This document shows, one piece after another, positions 25,409 through 34,276 of a stretch of 64,000 bases of DNA (positions are counted from its first letter, which is position 1; the number at the start of each line of letters is the position of its first letter). Source of the stretch: Marinirhabdus gelatinilytica (GTDB lineage: Bacteria; Bacteroidota; Bacteroidia; Flavobacteriales; Flavobacteriaceae); contig NZ_QRAO01000007.1 of assembly GCF_003353425.1 (NCBI RefSeq), positions 1 through 64,000 on the forward strand. The letters run 5' to 3'. The position numbers and the translations under genes are program-made. The notes beneath the pieces are model-generated. The model did not search any database and was not told where the DNA came from. It saw nothing but the letters and a program-made list of their open reading frames with translations.

Positions 25409-26365
25409 ATGAATTTTTTAAAACTTTTAAAAAACACCTACCTAAGCTGGGACAAGAACGATCCTTGGGCGCAGAGTGCCGTAGTGGCCTATTATGCACT
25501 CTTTTCATTACCATCGCTGCTAATGATCACGGTGTACGTGGCAGGTATATTTTTAGGTCCAGAAGCCGTGCAAGGCGAAATAACCGAGCAAGTGAGTGGG
25601 CTTATAGGCAGGGAAAGCGCAGCGGCCATTGAGGGGATGATAGCGAACGCAGCCTTGGCAAATAGTTCTACGCTTACTGTTATAATTGGAATTGGGATGC
25701 TGCTCTTTGGTGCTACAGGTGTCTTTTTCCAGTTACAAAAGGCACTGAACAATATATGGAGTGTACGTTCCAAAAACGCGAACATTTGGGACACCATTAA
25801 AAGACGCGCCACTTCACTTGGGGTAATACTAGCCATTGGGCTGCTGTTATTGATTTCCTTGTTGCTATCGGCTATGGTTTCGGCCTTCAGTACTTATATA
25901 GCCGATTTTTATTCTGAAACTTCTTCGATTTTAATAGAAGTGCTCAACTTTTTTGTTACTGAAATATTTATGTTATCCCTGTTCGCTACCATTTTTAAGG
26001 TGTTGCCGGATGTAAACCTAAAGTTCAAGACTACTTTGCTTGGAGCCTTGGTTACGTCAGTTCTTTTTCTGATAGGCAAATACGTTCTTGCTTTTTATTT
26101 TAACCATTCCAATCCAAGTTCTGTATATGGTGCTGCGGGAAGTGTAGTTTTAATTATTCTTTGGGTGTATTACAGTTGTCTCATTTTATTCTTTGGTGCA
26201 GAATTTACCGTGAATTGGGCTTTACATAGAGGCATAAAAGTAGAACCCACAAGTAACGCTACCTTCTCATACCAGAAAGAACTGGAAGCGCTCCGCAAAT
26301 ACAAGGAGAAAATTGAAGAGGATAAAAAAAAAGCTGAAGAACTAGCGAGCAATACCCCTTCTTAA
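25409..26365 (+). CDS. YihY/virulence factor BrkB-family inner-membrane protein
   Basis: The protein has 318 residues from ATG 25409; an upstream in-frame ATG at 25358 lies inside the DinB gene and adds no sensible sequence. It has about six membrane helices, with WAQSAVVAYYALFSLPSLL near the start and GATGVFFQLQKALNNIW, TSVLFLIGKYVLAFYF and AAGSVVLIILWVYYSCLI later. These are the hallmarks of the YihY/BrkB family. The C-terminus is a charged cytoplasmic tail (YKEKIEEDKKKAEELA). Molecular function is not settled for the family. Confidence 0.9.
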   Translation: MNFLKLLKNTYLSWDKNDPWAQSAVVAYYALFSLPSLLMITVYVAGIFLGPEAVQGEITEQVSGLIGRESAAAIEGMIANAALANSSTLTVIIGIGMLLFGATGVFFQLQKALNNIWSVRSKNANIWDTIKRRATSLGVILAIGLLLLISLLLSAMVSAFSTYIADFYSETSSILIEVLNFFVTEIFMLSLFATIFKVLPDVNLKFKTTLLGALVTSVLFLIGKYVLAFYFNHSNPSSVYGAAGSVVLIILWVYYSCLILFFGAEFTVNWALHRGIKVEPTSNATFSYQKELEALRKYKEKIEEDKKKAEELASNTPS

Positions 26366-26403
26366 ACCTTTAACAAACTTTAGCATAAGCTTAGTATCAA
26401 ACC

Positions 26404-26436
26404 TTTTGTTTAGGGCACTGTATCTGGTATATTTAG
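26404..26436 (+). promoter_or_regulatory. Promoter with -33 and -7 elements
   Basis: TTTTG (26404-26408) is followed after 20 bases by TATATTTA (26429-26436), one base off the consensus TAnnTTTG. Spacing is within the 19-21 bases usual for Bacteroidota housekeeping promoters. It precedes the DJ-1/PfpI gene by 36 bases. Confidence 0.55.
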
Positions 26437-26472
26437 GGTAGATAAATCAATAACAAAAAAGATAGAGAGATT

Positions 26473-27021
26473 ATGAAAAAGAGAATAGCAATAGTAGCTA
26501 CCAACGGATTTGAAGAAAGTGAATTAACCTCACCAAAAGAAGCCATGGAAAAAGAAGGATTTACTGTAGAAATCATAAGTGATACTTCTGGAACCATTAA
26601 AGCTTGGAGTGACGGAAACTGGTCTAACGAATATAAAGTAGACAATACTCTGGAACATGTATCGGCAAAAGATTATAATGCGCTGGTACTTCCAGGTGGA
26701 GTGATTAATCCCGATAAATTGAGAAGAAATGATGATGCACTATTATTTGTGCGCGATTTCTTTAAGCAGGAAAAGCCAGTAGCCGCAATATGCCACGCAC
26801 CATGGACCTTAATTTCGGCAGGTGTAGTAAAAGGAAGAAAAATGACTTCTTTCGAGTCTATCAAAGATGACCTTATAAATGCAGGGGCAAACTGGGTAGA
26901 CGAAGAAGTAGTAGTGGACTCTGGTTTTGTAACCAGTAGGAACCCAGACGATCTTCCAGCCTTTAACTCAAAATTGATTGAAGAGATTAAAGAAGGAAAG
27001 CACGAAGAGCAACACGCATAA
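26473..27021 (+). CDS. DJ-1/PfpI-family type 1 glutamine amidotransferase-like protein
   Basis: The 182-residue cytoplasmic protein shows the GFEESEL acid near residue 15, YNALVLPGGVINPDKLR, and the nucleophile elbow AAICHAPWTLISAG with Cys about 104. This arrangement defines the PfpI/YhbO branch, which includes stress-induced glyoxalase or deglycase-like enzymes; the exact activity is debated. It has its own promoter and is closed by a strong terminator, so it is monocistronic. Such proteins are commonly stress-inducible, but no specific regulatory site is visible. Confidence 0.92.
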   Translation: MKKRIAIVATNGFEESELTSPKEAMEKEGFTVEIISDTSGTIKAWSDGNWSNEYKVDNTLEHVSAKDYNALVLPGGVINPDKLRRNDDALLFVRDFFKQEKPVAAICHAPWTLISAGVVKGRKMTSFESIKDDLINAGANWVDEEVVVDSGFVTSRNPDDLPAFNSKLIEEIKEGKHEEQHA

Positions 27022-27041
27022 TTTAAGTATTGTACTAAAGG

Positions 27042-27074
27042 AAAGAGGCTCAAATTTTTTTGAGCCTCTTTTTT
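27042..27074 (+). terminator. Rho-independent terminator
   Basis: AAAGAGGCTCAAA (27042-27054) pairs with TTTGAGCCTCTTT (27059-27071) around four T, followed by more T. It ends the PfpI-like gene and lies just past the stop of the convergent gene at 27098. Confidence 0.9.
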
Positions 27075-27097
27075 GTTTTATGCTAAATACTAAAAGT

Positions 27098-27394
27098 CTA
27101 TTCTTCCTCGTCGCCAAGTTGTTTTTTGGCATCAAGGTCTATGATTGGCTCTTGGTAGTCGTCGTCATCGTAATCGTCTTCTTCAAAATCGGCCATGCTA
27201 TTTTCTAGTTTGGTACTCACCTTGACTAGGTATATCGTATCCTCGGTTTTTACTTCAACGGCTTCAACGGTTTCGTTCTGTGCATTCTTGAACTTTATGA
27301 TATGGTGGTCGTCGTACCCATCAGGATATTTTTCTACCAGCATGGAGAGGATTCTGGGGGTTAATTTTTTATAGTCTACAATTATGCGTTTCAT
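27098..27394 (-). CDS. Conserved acidic-tailed hypothetical protein
   Basis: The 98-residue protein starts at MKRIIVDYKKLTP (ATG 27394). Two earlier in-frame ATGs at 27442 and 27418 give an unlikely prefix. The N-terminal part (LTPRILSMLVEKYPDGYDDH, FKNAQNETVEAVEV, TIYLVKVS) looks like a compact alpha/beta domain. The C-terminal third is strongly acidic (DFEEDDYDDDDYQEP). I know similar small proteins next to aroB in flavobacteria but not their function. The acidic tail might contact a basic partner; this is speculation. Confidence 0.7.
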   Translation of the reverse strand: MKRIIVDYKKLTPRILSMLVEKYPDGYDDHHIIKFKNAQNETVEAVEVKTEDTIYLVKVSTKLENSMADFEEDDYDDDDYQEPIIDLDAKKQLGDEEE

Positions 27395-27459
27395 TTTTTG
27401 GGTTTGATGGTTCGTCATTTCGTTTGGGTAAATGTAAAACACTTACTATTAACTCAAAA

Positions 27460-28536
27460 TTAAATTTTGAAATTTTTATAAAATGCAAAAGCTTGGTGTA
27501 TCACGGTGTTGTCCACCACTTTGTCGATTACATATTTACCAAAATCTTCCAACAGTACAAAATTAATATTACCGTTGGTGTTCTTTTTGTCAAACTTCAA
27601 CAGTTTTATAATTTCTTCTACATCGGTTTGGTTAAAAGCGACTCGGTTGTAAATAGAAAGAAAAGTAGTTGTGGTAGCTAGTAGTTTCTGTTGTGGGAAC
27701 CCCTCTTTCTCTGCTGAAATATAATTGGCAAGTACCATCCCAACCGCAATGGCCTCACCGTGCAGCAGAGTTGCCTTTTCAGGGTTTTCCAAAAAATAAG
27801 ATTCTATGGCGTGTCCTAGGGTGTGGCCGTAGTTGAGTGTTTTTCGCAAGCCTTTTTCAGTTGGGTCCTTGGTTACCACTTCGTTCTTGATCTTTATGGA
27901 TTCCCAGATAAAAGCTTCGGTAGTTTCAGTATTTGTTGTGTCGAAATCTTTCAGGGACTCCCAGTACTCTTCTGAAGCTATCAACCCGTGTTTCAGCATT
28001 TCAGCATAGCCAGACCGTCTTTCACTTTTTGGAAGGGTCTTTAAAAATTCAATAAAAACAAAAACAGCTAACGGGTTTTTTATCACTCCAATCTGGTTCT
28101 TTAAATGGCCTAGGTCCACACCGTTCTTACCACCTACTGATGCATCTACCATAGCCAATAGGGAAGTGGGAATGTTTATAAACTCTATACCGCGCTTAAA
28201 GGTACTGGCAACAAAACCTCCAAGATCTGTTACCACACCACCGCCAAGGTTTATAAGAAGGCTGTTTCTATCCGCCCCCAAATCACTTAATTGCTGCCAA
28301 ACTTTAGTACAGGTCGCTATAGTTTTATGTGCCTCACCTGCAGGTATGCAAATAGTTTTGAAAGTAAATTTTGAGAGATGATTTTTTTTCAATAGCGGCA
28401 GACAATGTTTCTTGGTGTTCTCATCTACCAGTATCACGATTTTTGAAAATTTCTTCTCCTCCAGGATTTCGATCAATCGGTCCCATATTGCTGCGCCACA
28501 ATACACAGATCCTCTTTCTTTTTCAATTGTATGCAT
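27460..28536 (-). CDS. aroB: 3-dehydroquinate synthase
   Basis: The 358-residue cytoplasmic enzyme performs the second step of the shikimate pathway, converting DAHP to 3-dehydroquinate with NAD and a divalent metal. Visible motifs are NLGGGVVTDLGGFVAST (NAD site), PTSLLAMVDASVGGKNGVD (substrate and metal contacts), RRSGYAEMLKHGLI, and the metal His in LNYGHTLGHAIE and LLHGEAIAVGM. Length matches the family. It diverges from the proline dehydrogenase gene; the pairing carries no obvious pathway link. Confidence 0.96.
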   Translation of the reverse strand: MHTIEKERGSVYCGAAIWDRLIEILEEKKFSKIVILVDENTKKHCLPLLKKNHLSKFTFKTICIPAGEAHKTIATCTKVWQQLSDLGADRNSLLINLGGGVVTDLGGFVASTFKRGIEFINIPTSLLAMVDASVGGKNGVDLGHLKNQIGVIKNPLAVFVFIEFLKTLPKSERRSGYAEMLKHGLIASEEYWESLKDFDTTNTETTEAFIWESIKIKNEVVTKDPTEKGLRKTLNYGHTLGHAIESYFLENPEKATLLHGEAIAVGMVLANYISAEKEGFPQQKLLATTTTFLSIYNRVAFNQTDVEEIIKLLKFDKKNTNGNINFVLLEDFGKYVIDKVVDNTVIHQAFAFYKNFKI

Positions 28537-28600
28537 ACGCTTTATTTGGTGTAGTGTTAAGTTTGGTTTTGGGTCTTGTATTTTGAAGGGTAAATCTACT

Positions 28601-28608
28601 TATATTTG
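28601..28608 (+). promoter_or_regulatory. -7 promoter element TATATTTG
   Basis: A perfect TAnnTTTG match lies 19 bases before the ATG of the proline dehydrogenase gene at 28628. A TTTTG at 28581-28585 is 15 bases upstream, shorter than usual spacing, so the -33 assignment is uncertain. Confidence 0.5.
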
Positions 28609-28627
28609 CGCATATTTTTCCCCAAGT

Positions 28628-29800
28628 ATGAGTACAAATCTTATTTTCAACAATACAGAGACTGCCTTTAGGCTGAAGACAGATTCTGAACTTGAGCGGG
28701 CTTACTTTTTGTTTAAAATGATTGCCAATGAACCCTTGGTACGTATTGGTGCTGCTGCTACCCGTTTTGCACTAAACATACATTTACCGGTAGAGGGGTT
28801 GATTCGCTCTACAGTTTTTGACCATTTTTGTGGGGGGATCAATGAGGAGGACTGCCTACCCACTGTGGACAGCTTGTATGAGGTTGGGATAAGCTCGGTG
28901 CTGGACTATTCGGTAGAGGGAAAAGAAACGGACCAACAGTTTGATGCTACTCTGGAAAAAGTAATTGAGCTCACCAAATTTGCCCAGCATAAAGATGCTA
29001 TGCCCTTTTCGGTTTTTAAGCCCACGGGATTGGGACGCTTCAAGATTTGGGAAAAGGTTTCAGCAAATGAAAACCTTTCAGCTTCTGAAGAAAAAGAATG
29101 GCAACGTATCAGGCAGCGTTATGATGAAGTTTGCCAAGTTGCGCATGATTGTTCAATTTCTTTATTAATAGATGGTGAGGAATCCTGGATGCAAGATGCC
29201 GCAGACCAGCTGTGTGAGGAGATGATGGAGAAGTACAATAGGGAAGCACCTATAGTCTTTAACACGTTGCAATGTTACAGATGGGACCGGCTGGATTATG
29301 TAAAGGAAGCCCACAAAAGGGCAAAAGCTGGCGGCTACAAGTTGGGCTTTAAGGTAGTAAGGGGTGCGTATATGGAAAAAGAGAACGAAAGGGCCCAGGA
29401 CAAAGGCTACCCAACCCCCATTTGTGAGAGTAAGCAAGCAACCGATGCACTTTTTAATGAAGTGATGCAGTATGTTTTGGACAACCTACAGGATATCTCC
29501 CTGTTTTTAGGAACGCATAATGAGAACAGTACCTACTTGGCCATGGAAATAATCGACGCCAAGGGATTGATGAAAAACGATTCTCGTATTTGGTTTGGAC
29601 AATTGTACGGGATGAGTGACCATATAAGCTTTAATCTTGCTGAAGAAGGCTTTAACGTGGCAAAATATATTCCATTTGGTCCTGTAAAAGATGTAATGCC
29701 CTACTTGATAAGGCGTGCCGAAGAGAACACATCGGTAGCTGGGCAGACCAGTCGTGAACTCTCCTTATTGAAACGGGAGAAAGAGCGCCGTGGTATCTAA
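28628..29800 (+). CDS. Proline dehydrogenase
   Basis: The protein has 390 residues from ATG 28628. A longer in-frame ORF from 28412 runs antisense to aroB and is rejected. The (beta-alpha)8 FAD enzyme shows LLIDGEESWMQDAADQL, TLQCYRWDRLDYV, LGFKVVRGAYMEKEN, FLGTHNENST, the FAD site IWFGQLYGMSDHISF, and the C-terminal substrate-binding arginine pair YLIRRAEENTS. It oxidises proline to pyrroline-5-carboxylate at the membrane quinone pool. The fused P5C dehydrogenase of PutA is absent, so the second step must be encoded elsewhere. Confidence 0.94.
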   Translation: MSTNLIFNNTETAFRLKTDSELERAYFLFKMIANEPLVRIGAAATRFALNIHLPVEGLIRSTVFDHFCGGINEEDCLPTVDSLYEVGISSVLDYSVEGKETDQQFDATLEKVIELTKFAQHKDAMPFSVFKPTGLGRFKIWEKVSANENLSASEEKEWQRIRQRYDEVCQVAHDCSISLLIDGEESWMQDAADQLCEEMMEKYNREAPIVFNTLQCYRWDRLDYVKEAHKRAKAGGYKLGFKVVRGAYMEKENERAQDKGYPTPICESKQATDALFNEVMQYVLDNLQDISLFLGTHNENSTYLAMEIIDAKGLMKNDSRIWFGQLYGMSDHISFNLAEEGFNVAKYIPFGPVKDVMPYLIRRAEENTSVAGQTSRELSLLKREKERRGI

Positions 29801-29809
29801 CGACATCCC

Positions 29810-30187
29810 TTAATCCTTTATTTCTCTTATGCCCAACACCTTTGCTGTTTTAGTGCAGTTTTGGATACGTAATTGCAGGTACTGCTCGTGTACTTCGCCA
29901 TTCACCAAATAAATTTTACAGGAATCCAAGTCTCTATCAGTTTCGGAAAAATCTACATCGCCCTTTTTTAAAATAGTCCGCACTGCGGCAGTATCCAGCT
30001 GAAACTGCTTCTGGAGCGCTTCGGTTTCAGCTGTAAAAACAATTTGTTTGGTGCGTATGTTTTTTAGTGTCCTGGCATCGAAACCATAATCGCAACTGGT
30101 TTTTTTTCCGCCCAAAAAGAAAAACAGGATAATGAGTCCAATAATAAATCCCACGCCATAGTAGGCTATACGTTGTATCAATTTCAT
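29810..30187 (-). CDS. Small membrane-anchored hypothetical protein
   Basis: The protein has 125 residues from ATG 30187 (an earlier ATG at 30232 lies within the alanine dehydrogenase gene). One N-terminal membrane helix (YYGVGFIIGLIILFFFLGG, about 9-27) is followed by a soluble domain. That domain has KKTSCDYGFDARTLKNIRTK, DLDSCKIYLVNGEVHEQYLQL and CTKTAKVLGIREI. The pattern is reminiscent of DUF4258-type domains, which I recall beside alanine dehydrogenase in flavobacteria, but I am not sure. It begins 14 bases after the ald stop and is probably co-transcribed. Function unknown. Confidence 0.72.
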   Translation of the reverse strand: MKLIQRIAYYGVGFIIGLIILFFFLGGKKTSCDYGFDARTLKNIRTKQIVFTAETEALQKQFQLDTAAVRTILKKGDVDFSETDRDLDSCKIYLVNGEVHEQYLQLRIQNCTKTAKVLGIREIKD

Positions 30188-30201
30188 GAAGTACCAATAG
30201 T

Positions 30202-31401
30202 TTAATAAATGAGCAGGTTGATATCGCTCCACGACATATCAAACCAATCTGCAACGGCCTTATTGGTTAAAATGCCGCGGTAAAAATACAAACCATTGCG
30301 CAGACCCCCGTCAAAACGGATCGCATTTTCCAGGCCTCCATTTTCAGCAATATCTAGCAGATAGGGGGTAAAGATATTGCTTATTGAAATTGAAGCCGTT
30401 TTAGGATATCGGGCCGGGATGTTGGGAACCCCATAATGAATCACCCCATTGGTGATTTGCGTTGGAGCATCGTGGGATGTGACCTCGGTAGTTTCAAAAC
30501 ATCCGCCCATGTCTACGCTCACATCAATAACAACAGCTCCTTTTTTCATATTCTCTACCATAGTCTGGGTAACGATAACTGGAGATCTATTTTTCCCCCT
30601 AACGGCACCAATAGCCACATCGCAACGGCGTAGGGCTTTCAATAAGTTTTTTGGCTGTATGGTAGATGTGTATAGCGGACGCCCCACATTGGCCTGCAGG
30701 GTTCGCAGTTTTGTTAACGAACTATCAAACACCTTAACGCTTGCACCTAAGCCCAAGGCTGAACGTACCGCATATTCACCCACCGTCCCAGCGCCTATAA
30801 CTACTACTTCCACGGGGGGTACACCACTTATATTGCCAAAGAGTAAACCGTTGCCCTTTTTTGCGTTTACCATTAACTCTGAAGCAATGAGCACAGATGC
30901 CGTTCCTGCTATTTCACTCAATGCCTTTACAGCGGGGTAGCTATTGTCCTCGTCTTTTATAAACTCAAATCCCAGAGCGGTGATTTTTTTCTTGGATAAA
31001 GTCTTAAAGTACGATTTCTGCCTTGTTTTAAGTTGAAGTGCAGAGATGAGCACTGTTTTGGGTTTCATGAGCTCTAATTCTTCGAGCGTTGGGGGTTCTA
31101 CCTTTAGCACGATTGCGCACCCAAATACCTGTTTTTTATCGTTTGTGAGTTTAGCACCGGCCTCGTTATAGTCGGAATCTGAAAACCCGGCTTCCTCGCC
31201 AGCTCCTTTTTCTACCAATACCCTGTGGCCGTGGGCTACTAGCGCTGCAACAGCATCTGGGGTGAGGCAGATTCTTTTTTCTTGAAAATAGGTTTCTTTT
31301 GGGAGACCAATAAAAAGTTCTCCTTTTTGTGCGGAAACTTCCAGTTTTTCCTCTTGCGGAAGTAATTGTGCCTTGGTAAAAGGGGAGGAGGGTTGTTGCA
31401 T
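30202..31401 (-). CDS. ald: Alanine dehydrogenase
   Basis: The 399-residue protein of the AlaDH/PNT family has a substrate domain beginning GLPKETYFQEKRICLTP with the conserved Lys in HRVLVEKGAGEEAGFSD. The Rossmann NAD domain has VVVIGAGTVGEYAVRSALGL, then VIDVSVDMGGCFET. It interconverts L-alanine with pyruvate and ammonia. The family's DAVTY-type stretch is replaced by QTMVENMKKGAVV, as in transhydrogenase-like members, so a related dehydrogenase is possible. N-terminal residues 1-30 are an extension before the core. Confidence 0.9.
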   Translation of the reverse strand: MQQPSSPFTKAQLLPQEEKLEVSAQKGELFIGLPKETYFQEKRICLTPDAVAALVAHGHRVLVEKGAGEEAGFSDSDYNEAGAKLTNDKKQVFGCAIVLKVEPPTLEELELMKPKTVLISALQLKTRQKSYFKTLSKKKITALGFEFIKDEDNSYPAVKALSEIAGTASVLIASELMVNAKKGNGLLFGNISGVPPVEVVVIGAGTVGEYAVRSALGLGASVKVFDSSLTKLRTLQANVGRPLYTSTIQPKNLLKALRRCDVAIGAVRGKNRSPVIVTQTMVENMKKGAVVIDVSVDMGGCFETTEVTSHDAPTQITNGVIHYGVPNIPARYPKTASISISNIFTPYLLDIAENGGLENAIRFDGGLRNGLYFYRGILTNKAVADWFDMSWSDINLLIY

Positions 31402-31865
31402 AATGGTACTAAGGTTGGTTGTACCAAGGTACTGAAATTTATTAATACTTTGAAATGAGCTAAAGGCATTAATTGTTGAAGATTACATCTAAAGAGAATA
31501 TTAAATCTTTTAAATACGGTATCCCCATTGCCAAAATCACATCATATCGACTATTTGTATAGCGTGTTTTGGGATTGTTAAAAAGAAAGACCCTGATTCC
31601 TACTCCTAACTCCCCGTTAATTTTTGGTAATCGGGCCTTTCATAATCTTGTGTAAAATTGATGGGTAATTTCCTTTTTTGCAAACAGTCGTACTTATAAT
31701 TCAAGAAATTACTACTTCAAATTCTTGAATTGTAGGTTTTTAAATGCATCTTAATATTTTGGTTTTCAATTGATTACACTACAATTATGCCTTCACCTCT
31801 CAATTTTGACACATACAAGCCTTAAAATCCTTAGTTTTATGTAGGTGTTTACTGAAACCTTTTTT
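31402..31865. other. Long AT-rich intergenic region without genes
   Basis: About 460 bases separate ald from the AraC/TPR gene. I find no ORF with a believable start on either strand. Apart from the inverted repeat at 31698-31731 I see no strong structure. A weak promoter candidate, TTTG at 31805-31808 with TAGTTTTA at 31832-31839, lies just before the AraC/TPR gene; its spacing of 23 is on the long side. Confidence 0.45.
31698..31731. repeat. Inverted repeat AATTCAAGAA / TTCTTGAATT
   Basis: Perfect 10-bp arms at 31698-31707 and 31722-31731 are separated by 14 bases. It lies about 135 bases before the AraC/TPR gene. It has no T-run behind it, so an operator or weak hairpin is likelier than a terminator. 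Confidence 0.5.
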
Positions 31866-33623
31866 ATGAAGTATTTGTACAGTATTTTCTTTTTATTATG
31901 CACGTATGTTGTTGCTGGACAAGAGGCTGTTCAGGATAAAGATAAATTGTCCCAATCTAGGTTAAATAGTTTAGGTGATGAAGCGCTATTGCATGAGTAT
32001 AATATTTTTTATGGCGATTCCATTGCACAAGAAAAAATTGCACGTACATATTTAGAGAGAGGTAGAAAAGAAGGCGATACCATTAAAATGGCTAGGGGGT
32101 ACGATAGGTTGGCTAGGATATTTCATCCAGAAAAAAATATTCGGTTTGCGGATAGTATTTTAGAGATTTCAAAAAATCAAAGGCATAAATTTTATCCGGC
32201 CATGGGTTATTTGCTGAAAGCATATTCTTATAACAAAATTGATGACTTTGAGAATTTTTATTTAAATATAGAAAAGGGGTATAATAAAGCCAAAGAATTA
32301 GATAATTTATCACTACAGGTATATGCATCCAGTAACTTGGTTTATTATAAATCAATATGGGGAGATCCTGCACATGCACTAACCTTTCAAAAAAACATCC
32401 ATAAGTTGATTCTATCCGATAGTTTCAAGCAAAGAATGATTAATGAAGCTAGAAAGACAAAAAGATTTGACCTAGATAGTATGTATAGAATAGAAAAATC
32501 TATATCATATCAAAATTTAGTCCATTGTTACATATACTTAAGAAAGCTAGATTCTGCTAGACTTTACAACAAGAATTTGAGGGAAACTGTTATAGATTTT
32601 GAACAAAATTTTTTGGATAGATTCATTTCTTGGAGTCAAGCAACTCAAATGGAAATTGAGTATTTTGACGGAAATTATGAGTATGTTATTGAATTAGGCG
32701 AGAGCTTTCTAAAAAATGATTCAATTTCAAAAAAATATTATAAGAAAGACTTACTGTTATACCTAGGATTAGCACAATATCAAAAAGGCAATCGAAAAAG
32801 GGGGGTCAACAATCTTTTAAAAGTTGACTCAATATTTTCAAGTCATGGAATGAAAGATTTTTTTCCTTATGAGAGACTTGTTTACGAAAAACTCATAGAG
32901 CACAGTAAGGGGAATAATGATATAGAAACCCAAGTAAAATTCTTAAATAAATTAGTCATTGTGGATAGTGTTCTAAAGAGCAGATATGCTTTTTTCGAAT
33001 CTAAGTTTATTAAACAATTTGAAACACCAGCTTTGTTAGCAGCAAAAGATGAACAGATAAAATATTTAGAATATCAAAATGCCAAACCCAATCCCTTAAT
33101 ATGGGTCGTTTTAGCACTACTTTCTACAAGCTTATTACTCTTGTGGTATTATAAACGCCGACAGGCTGTTTATAGAAAAAGATTCTTGCAACTCCAGCAA
33201 CGCTTAAATACTCCATCTCAGGTGAGGAGCTTACAAGAATCCTCAAAGAAAATTGAGCTTTCCCAAGATGTTATAGCACATATTCTAAAGCAATTGGAGC
33301 GTTTTGAGAAACAGCAGCGTTTTACCAATCCTGATATATCGTTACGCTTCCTTGCTAAAAAGTTTAACACTAATACAAACTATTTATCACGAGTAATCAA
33401 CTTAAAGATGGAGAAAAATTTTTCTCAGTACCTTAATGAATTACGAATAGACTATATTATAGAAGAGCTTAATGAAAACTCAATGGCTAGGAAGTATACT
33501 ATTAAAGCCTTAGCAGAAGAATGTGGATATACCAATGCAGTCTCCTTCTCTAGGGCATTTTACACAAAGACAGGTATGAAACCCTCCTATTATGTAGAAA
33601 ATCTAAAAAAATCTACCGCTTAA
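31866..33623 (+). CDS. AraC-type membrane regulator with TPR-like repeats (AT-rich copy)
   Basis: The protein has 585 residues from ATG 31866, chosen because MKYLYSIFFLLCTYVVAGQ is a clean signal peptide; an ATG at 31845 adds seven residues. TPR-like helices fill about 40-400. A membrane helix spans about 410-430 (LIWVVLALLSTSLLLLWYY). The C-terminus is an AraC DNA-binding domain (about 475-575): FLAKKFNTNTNYLSRVI, LAEECGYTNAVSFSRAFYTK, TGMKPSYYVENL. It is clearly paralogous to the regulator at 4943 across the ERFEK/ELRIDYII region. Its base composition is noticeably more AT-rich than ald upstream, suggesting recent acquisition. No obvious target operon adjoins. Confidence 0.87.
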   Translation: MKYLYSIFFLLCTYVVAGQEAVQDKDKLSQSRLNSLGDEALLHEYNIFYGDSIAQEKIARTYLERGRKEGDTIKMARGYDRLARIFHPEKNIRFADSILEISKNQRHKFYPAMGYLLKAYSYNKIDDFENFYLNIEKGYNKAKELDNLSLQVYASSNLVYYKSIWGDPAHALTFQKNIHKLILSDSFKQRMINEARKTKRFDLDSMYRIEKSISYQNLVHCYIYLRKLDSARLYNKNLRETVIDFEQNFLDRFISWSQATQMEIEYFDGNYEYVIELGESFLKNDSISKKYYKKDLLLYLGLAQYQKGNRKRGVNNLLKVDSIFSSHGMKDFFPYERLVYEKLIEHSKGNNDIETQVKFLNKLVIVDSVLKSRYAFFESKFIKQFETPALLAAKDEQIKYLEYQNAKPNPLIWVVLALLSTSLLLLWYYKRRQAVYRKRFLQLQQRLNTPSQVRSLQESSKKIELSQDVIAHILKQLERFEKQQRFTNPDISLRFLAKKFNTNTNYLSRVINLKMEKNFSQYLNELRIDYIIEELNENSMARKYTIKALAEECGYTNAVSFSRAFYTKTGMKPSYYVENLKKSTA

Positions 33624-33638
33624 CTAGTTAGATACTGA

Positions 33639-34166
33639 TTACTTAAATAACTCTTTGATTTGCTGCCAAAAAGAGCGTTTGCTTGCTAATTCTTCTTCAA
33701 ATTTTTCCAAATCGTTCCCCCTTACTTTGGCAAAAAGTTTTGCTCTTATAAGGTAAACAGAAGGAACCAAAATCATTAGTAGTGGGATTAAATATATTAA
33801 TTCAACTTCATCGATCCCGTAACTTTGTTGAATAATTGAAAAAAATTGAAAGGAGTACATTGCTAGCGGAACAATAATAATCCAATGCCACCAATGTTTA
33901 CAAGTGAAAAACCAAACTAATAAAAGAATTATTGGAATAAGTTTACTAATTGAATACCAAGCTAAATGTTGGAATGAAGTATATTCAGTACTAATTGTAA
34001 ATAAAAAAGTTTCCCAAGTTTTAGAGTCACTAGGGAAACTTTCATAGGAATAAAATATAAATGGTGTTATCGCTAAAATAAAAACAATAAGACCACCATA
34101 AACTAAATTAGATTTAGCCTGCTTTCGGAATGTCGGGATTTTTGATTTGTTGTTCTGTTTGTTCAT
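33639..34166 (-). CDS. Membrane protein of unknown function
   Basis: The protein has 175 residues from ATG 34166. The body has about four membrane helices: LVYGGLIVFILAITPFIFY, LIPIILLLVWFFT, WHWIIIVPLAMYSFQFF, LIYLIPLLMILVPSVYLI. A basic N-terminus and a charged C-terminal tail (GNDLEKFEEELASKRSFWQQ) flank them. I do not recognise a family. Its first 53 bases overlap, in another frame, the end of the small lipoprotein gene upstream, so the two are likely translated together. AT-rich like its neighbours in this block. Confidence 0.68.
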   Translation of the reverse strand: MNKQNNKSKIPTFRKQAKSNLVYGGLIVFILAITPFIFYSYESFPSDSKTWETFLFTISTEYTSFQHLAWYSISKLIPIILLLVWFFTCKHWWHWIIIVPLAMYSFQFFSIIQQSYGIDEVELIYLIPLLMILVPSVYLIRAKLFAKVRGNDLEKFEEELASKRSFWQQIKELFK

Positions 34167-34248
34167 CCTCGATACTTTCTGGGGTACAAGATACAAAAAG
34201 GGTTGCTCCGAAGATTGCTGCTAAAAATAGGTAATTCTTAAGTTTCAT
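34114..34248 (-). CDS. Tiny lipoprotein
   Basis: A 44-residue ORF, ATG 34248 to TAA 34114. It has a basic start MKLKNY, a hydrophobic core and a lipobox ATLFVSC (Cys 21) followed by TPESIEDEQTEQQ and IKNPDIPKAG. Such very short lipoproteins with a CTPES start occur in flavobacteria as I recall, with no known role. The last 53 bases overlap the start of the membrane-protein gene in another frame. A perfect -7 element lies 28 bases upstream of the ATG, which supports expression. Confidence 0.65.
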   Translation of the reverse strand: MKLKNYLFLAAIFGATLFVSCTPESIEDEQTEQQIKNPDIPKAG

Positions 34249-34276
34249 AATACTAGTTTTTGTGAGGTTTATAGTA

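Noticed and set aside
28412-28627. N-terminal extension of proline dehydrogenase
   Set aside because: The open frame runs antisense to aroB and matches nothing in the enzyme family. The ATG at 28628 starts the conserved part and has a promoter element 19 bases upstream.
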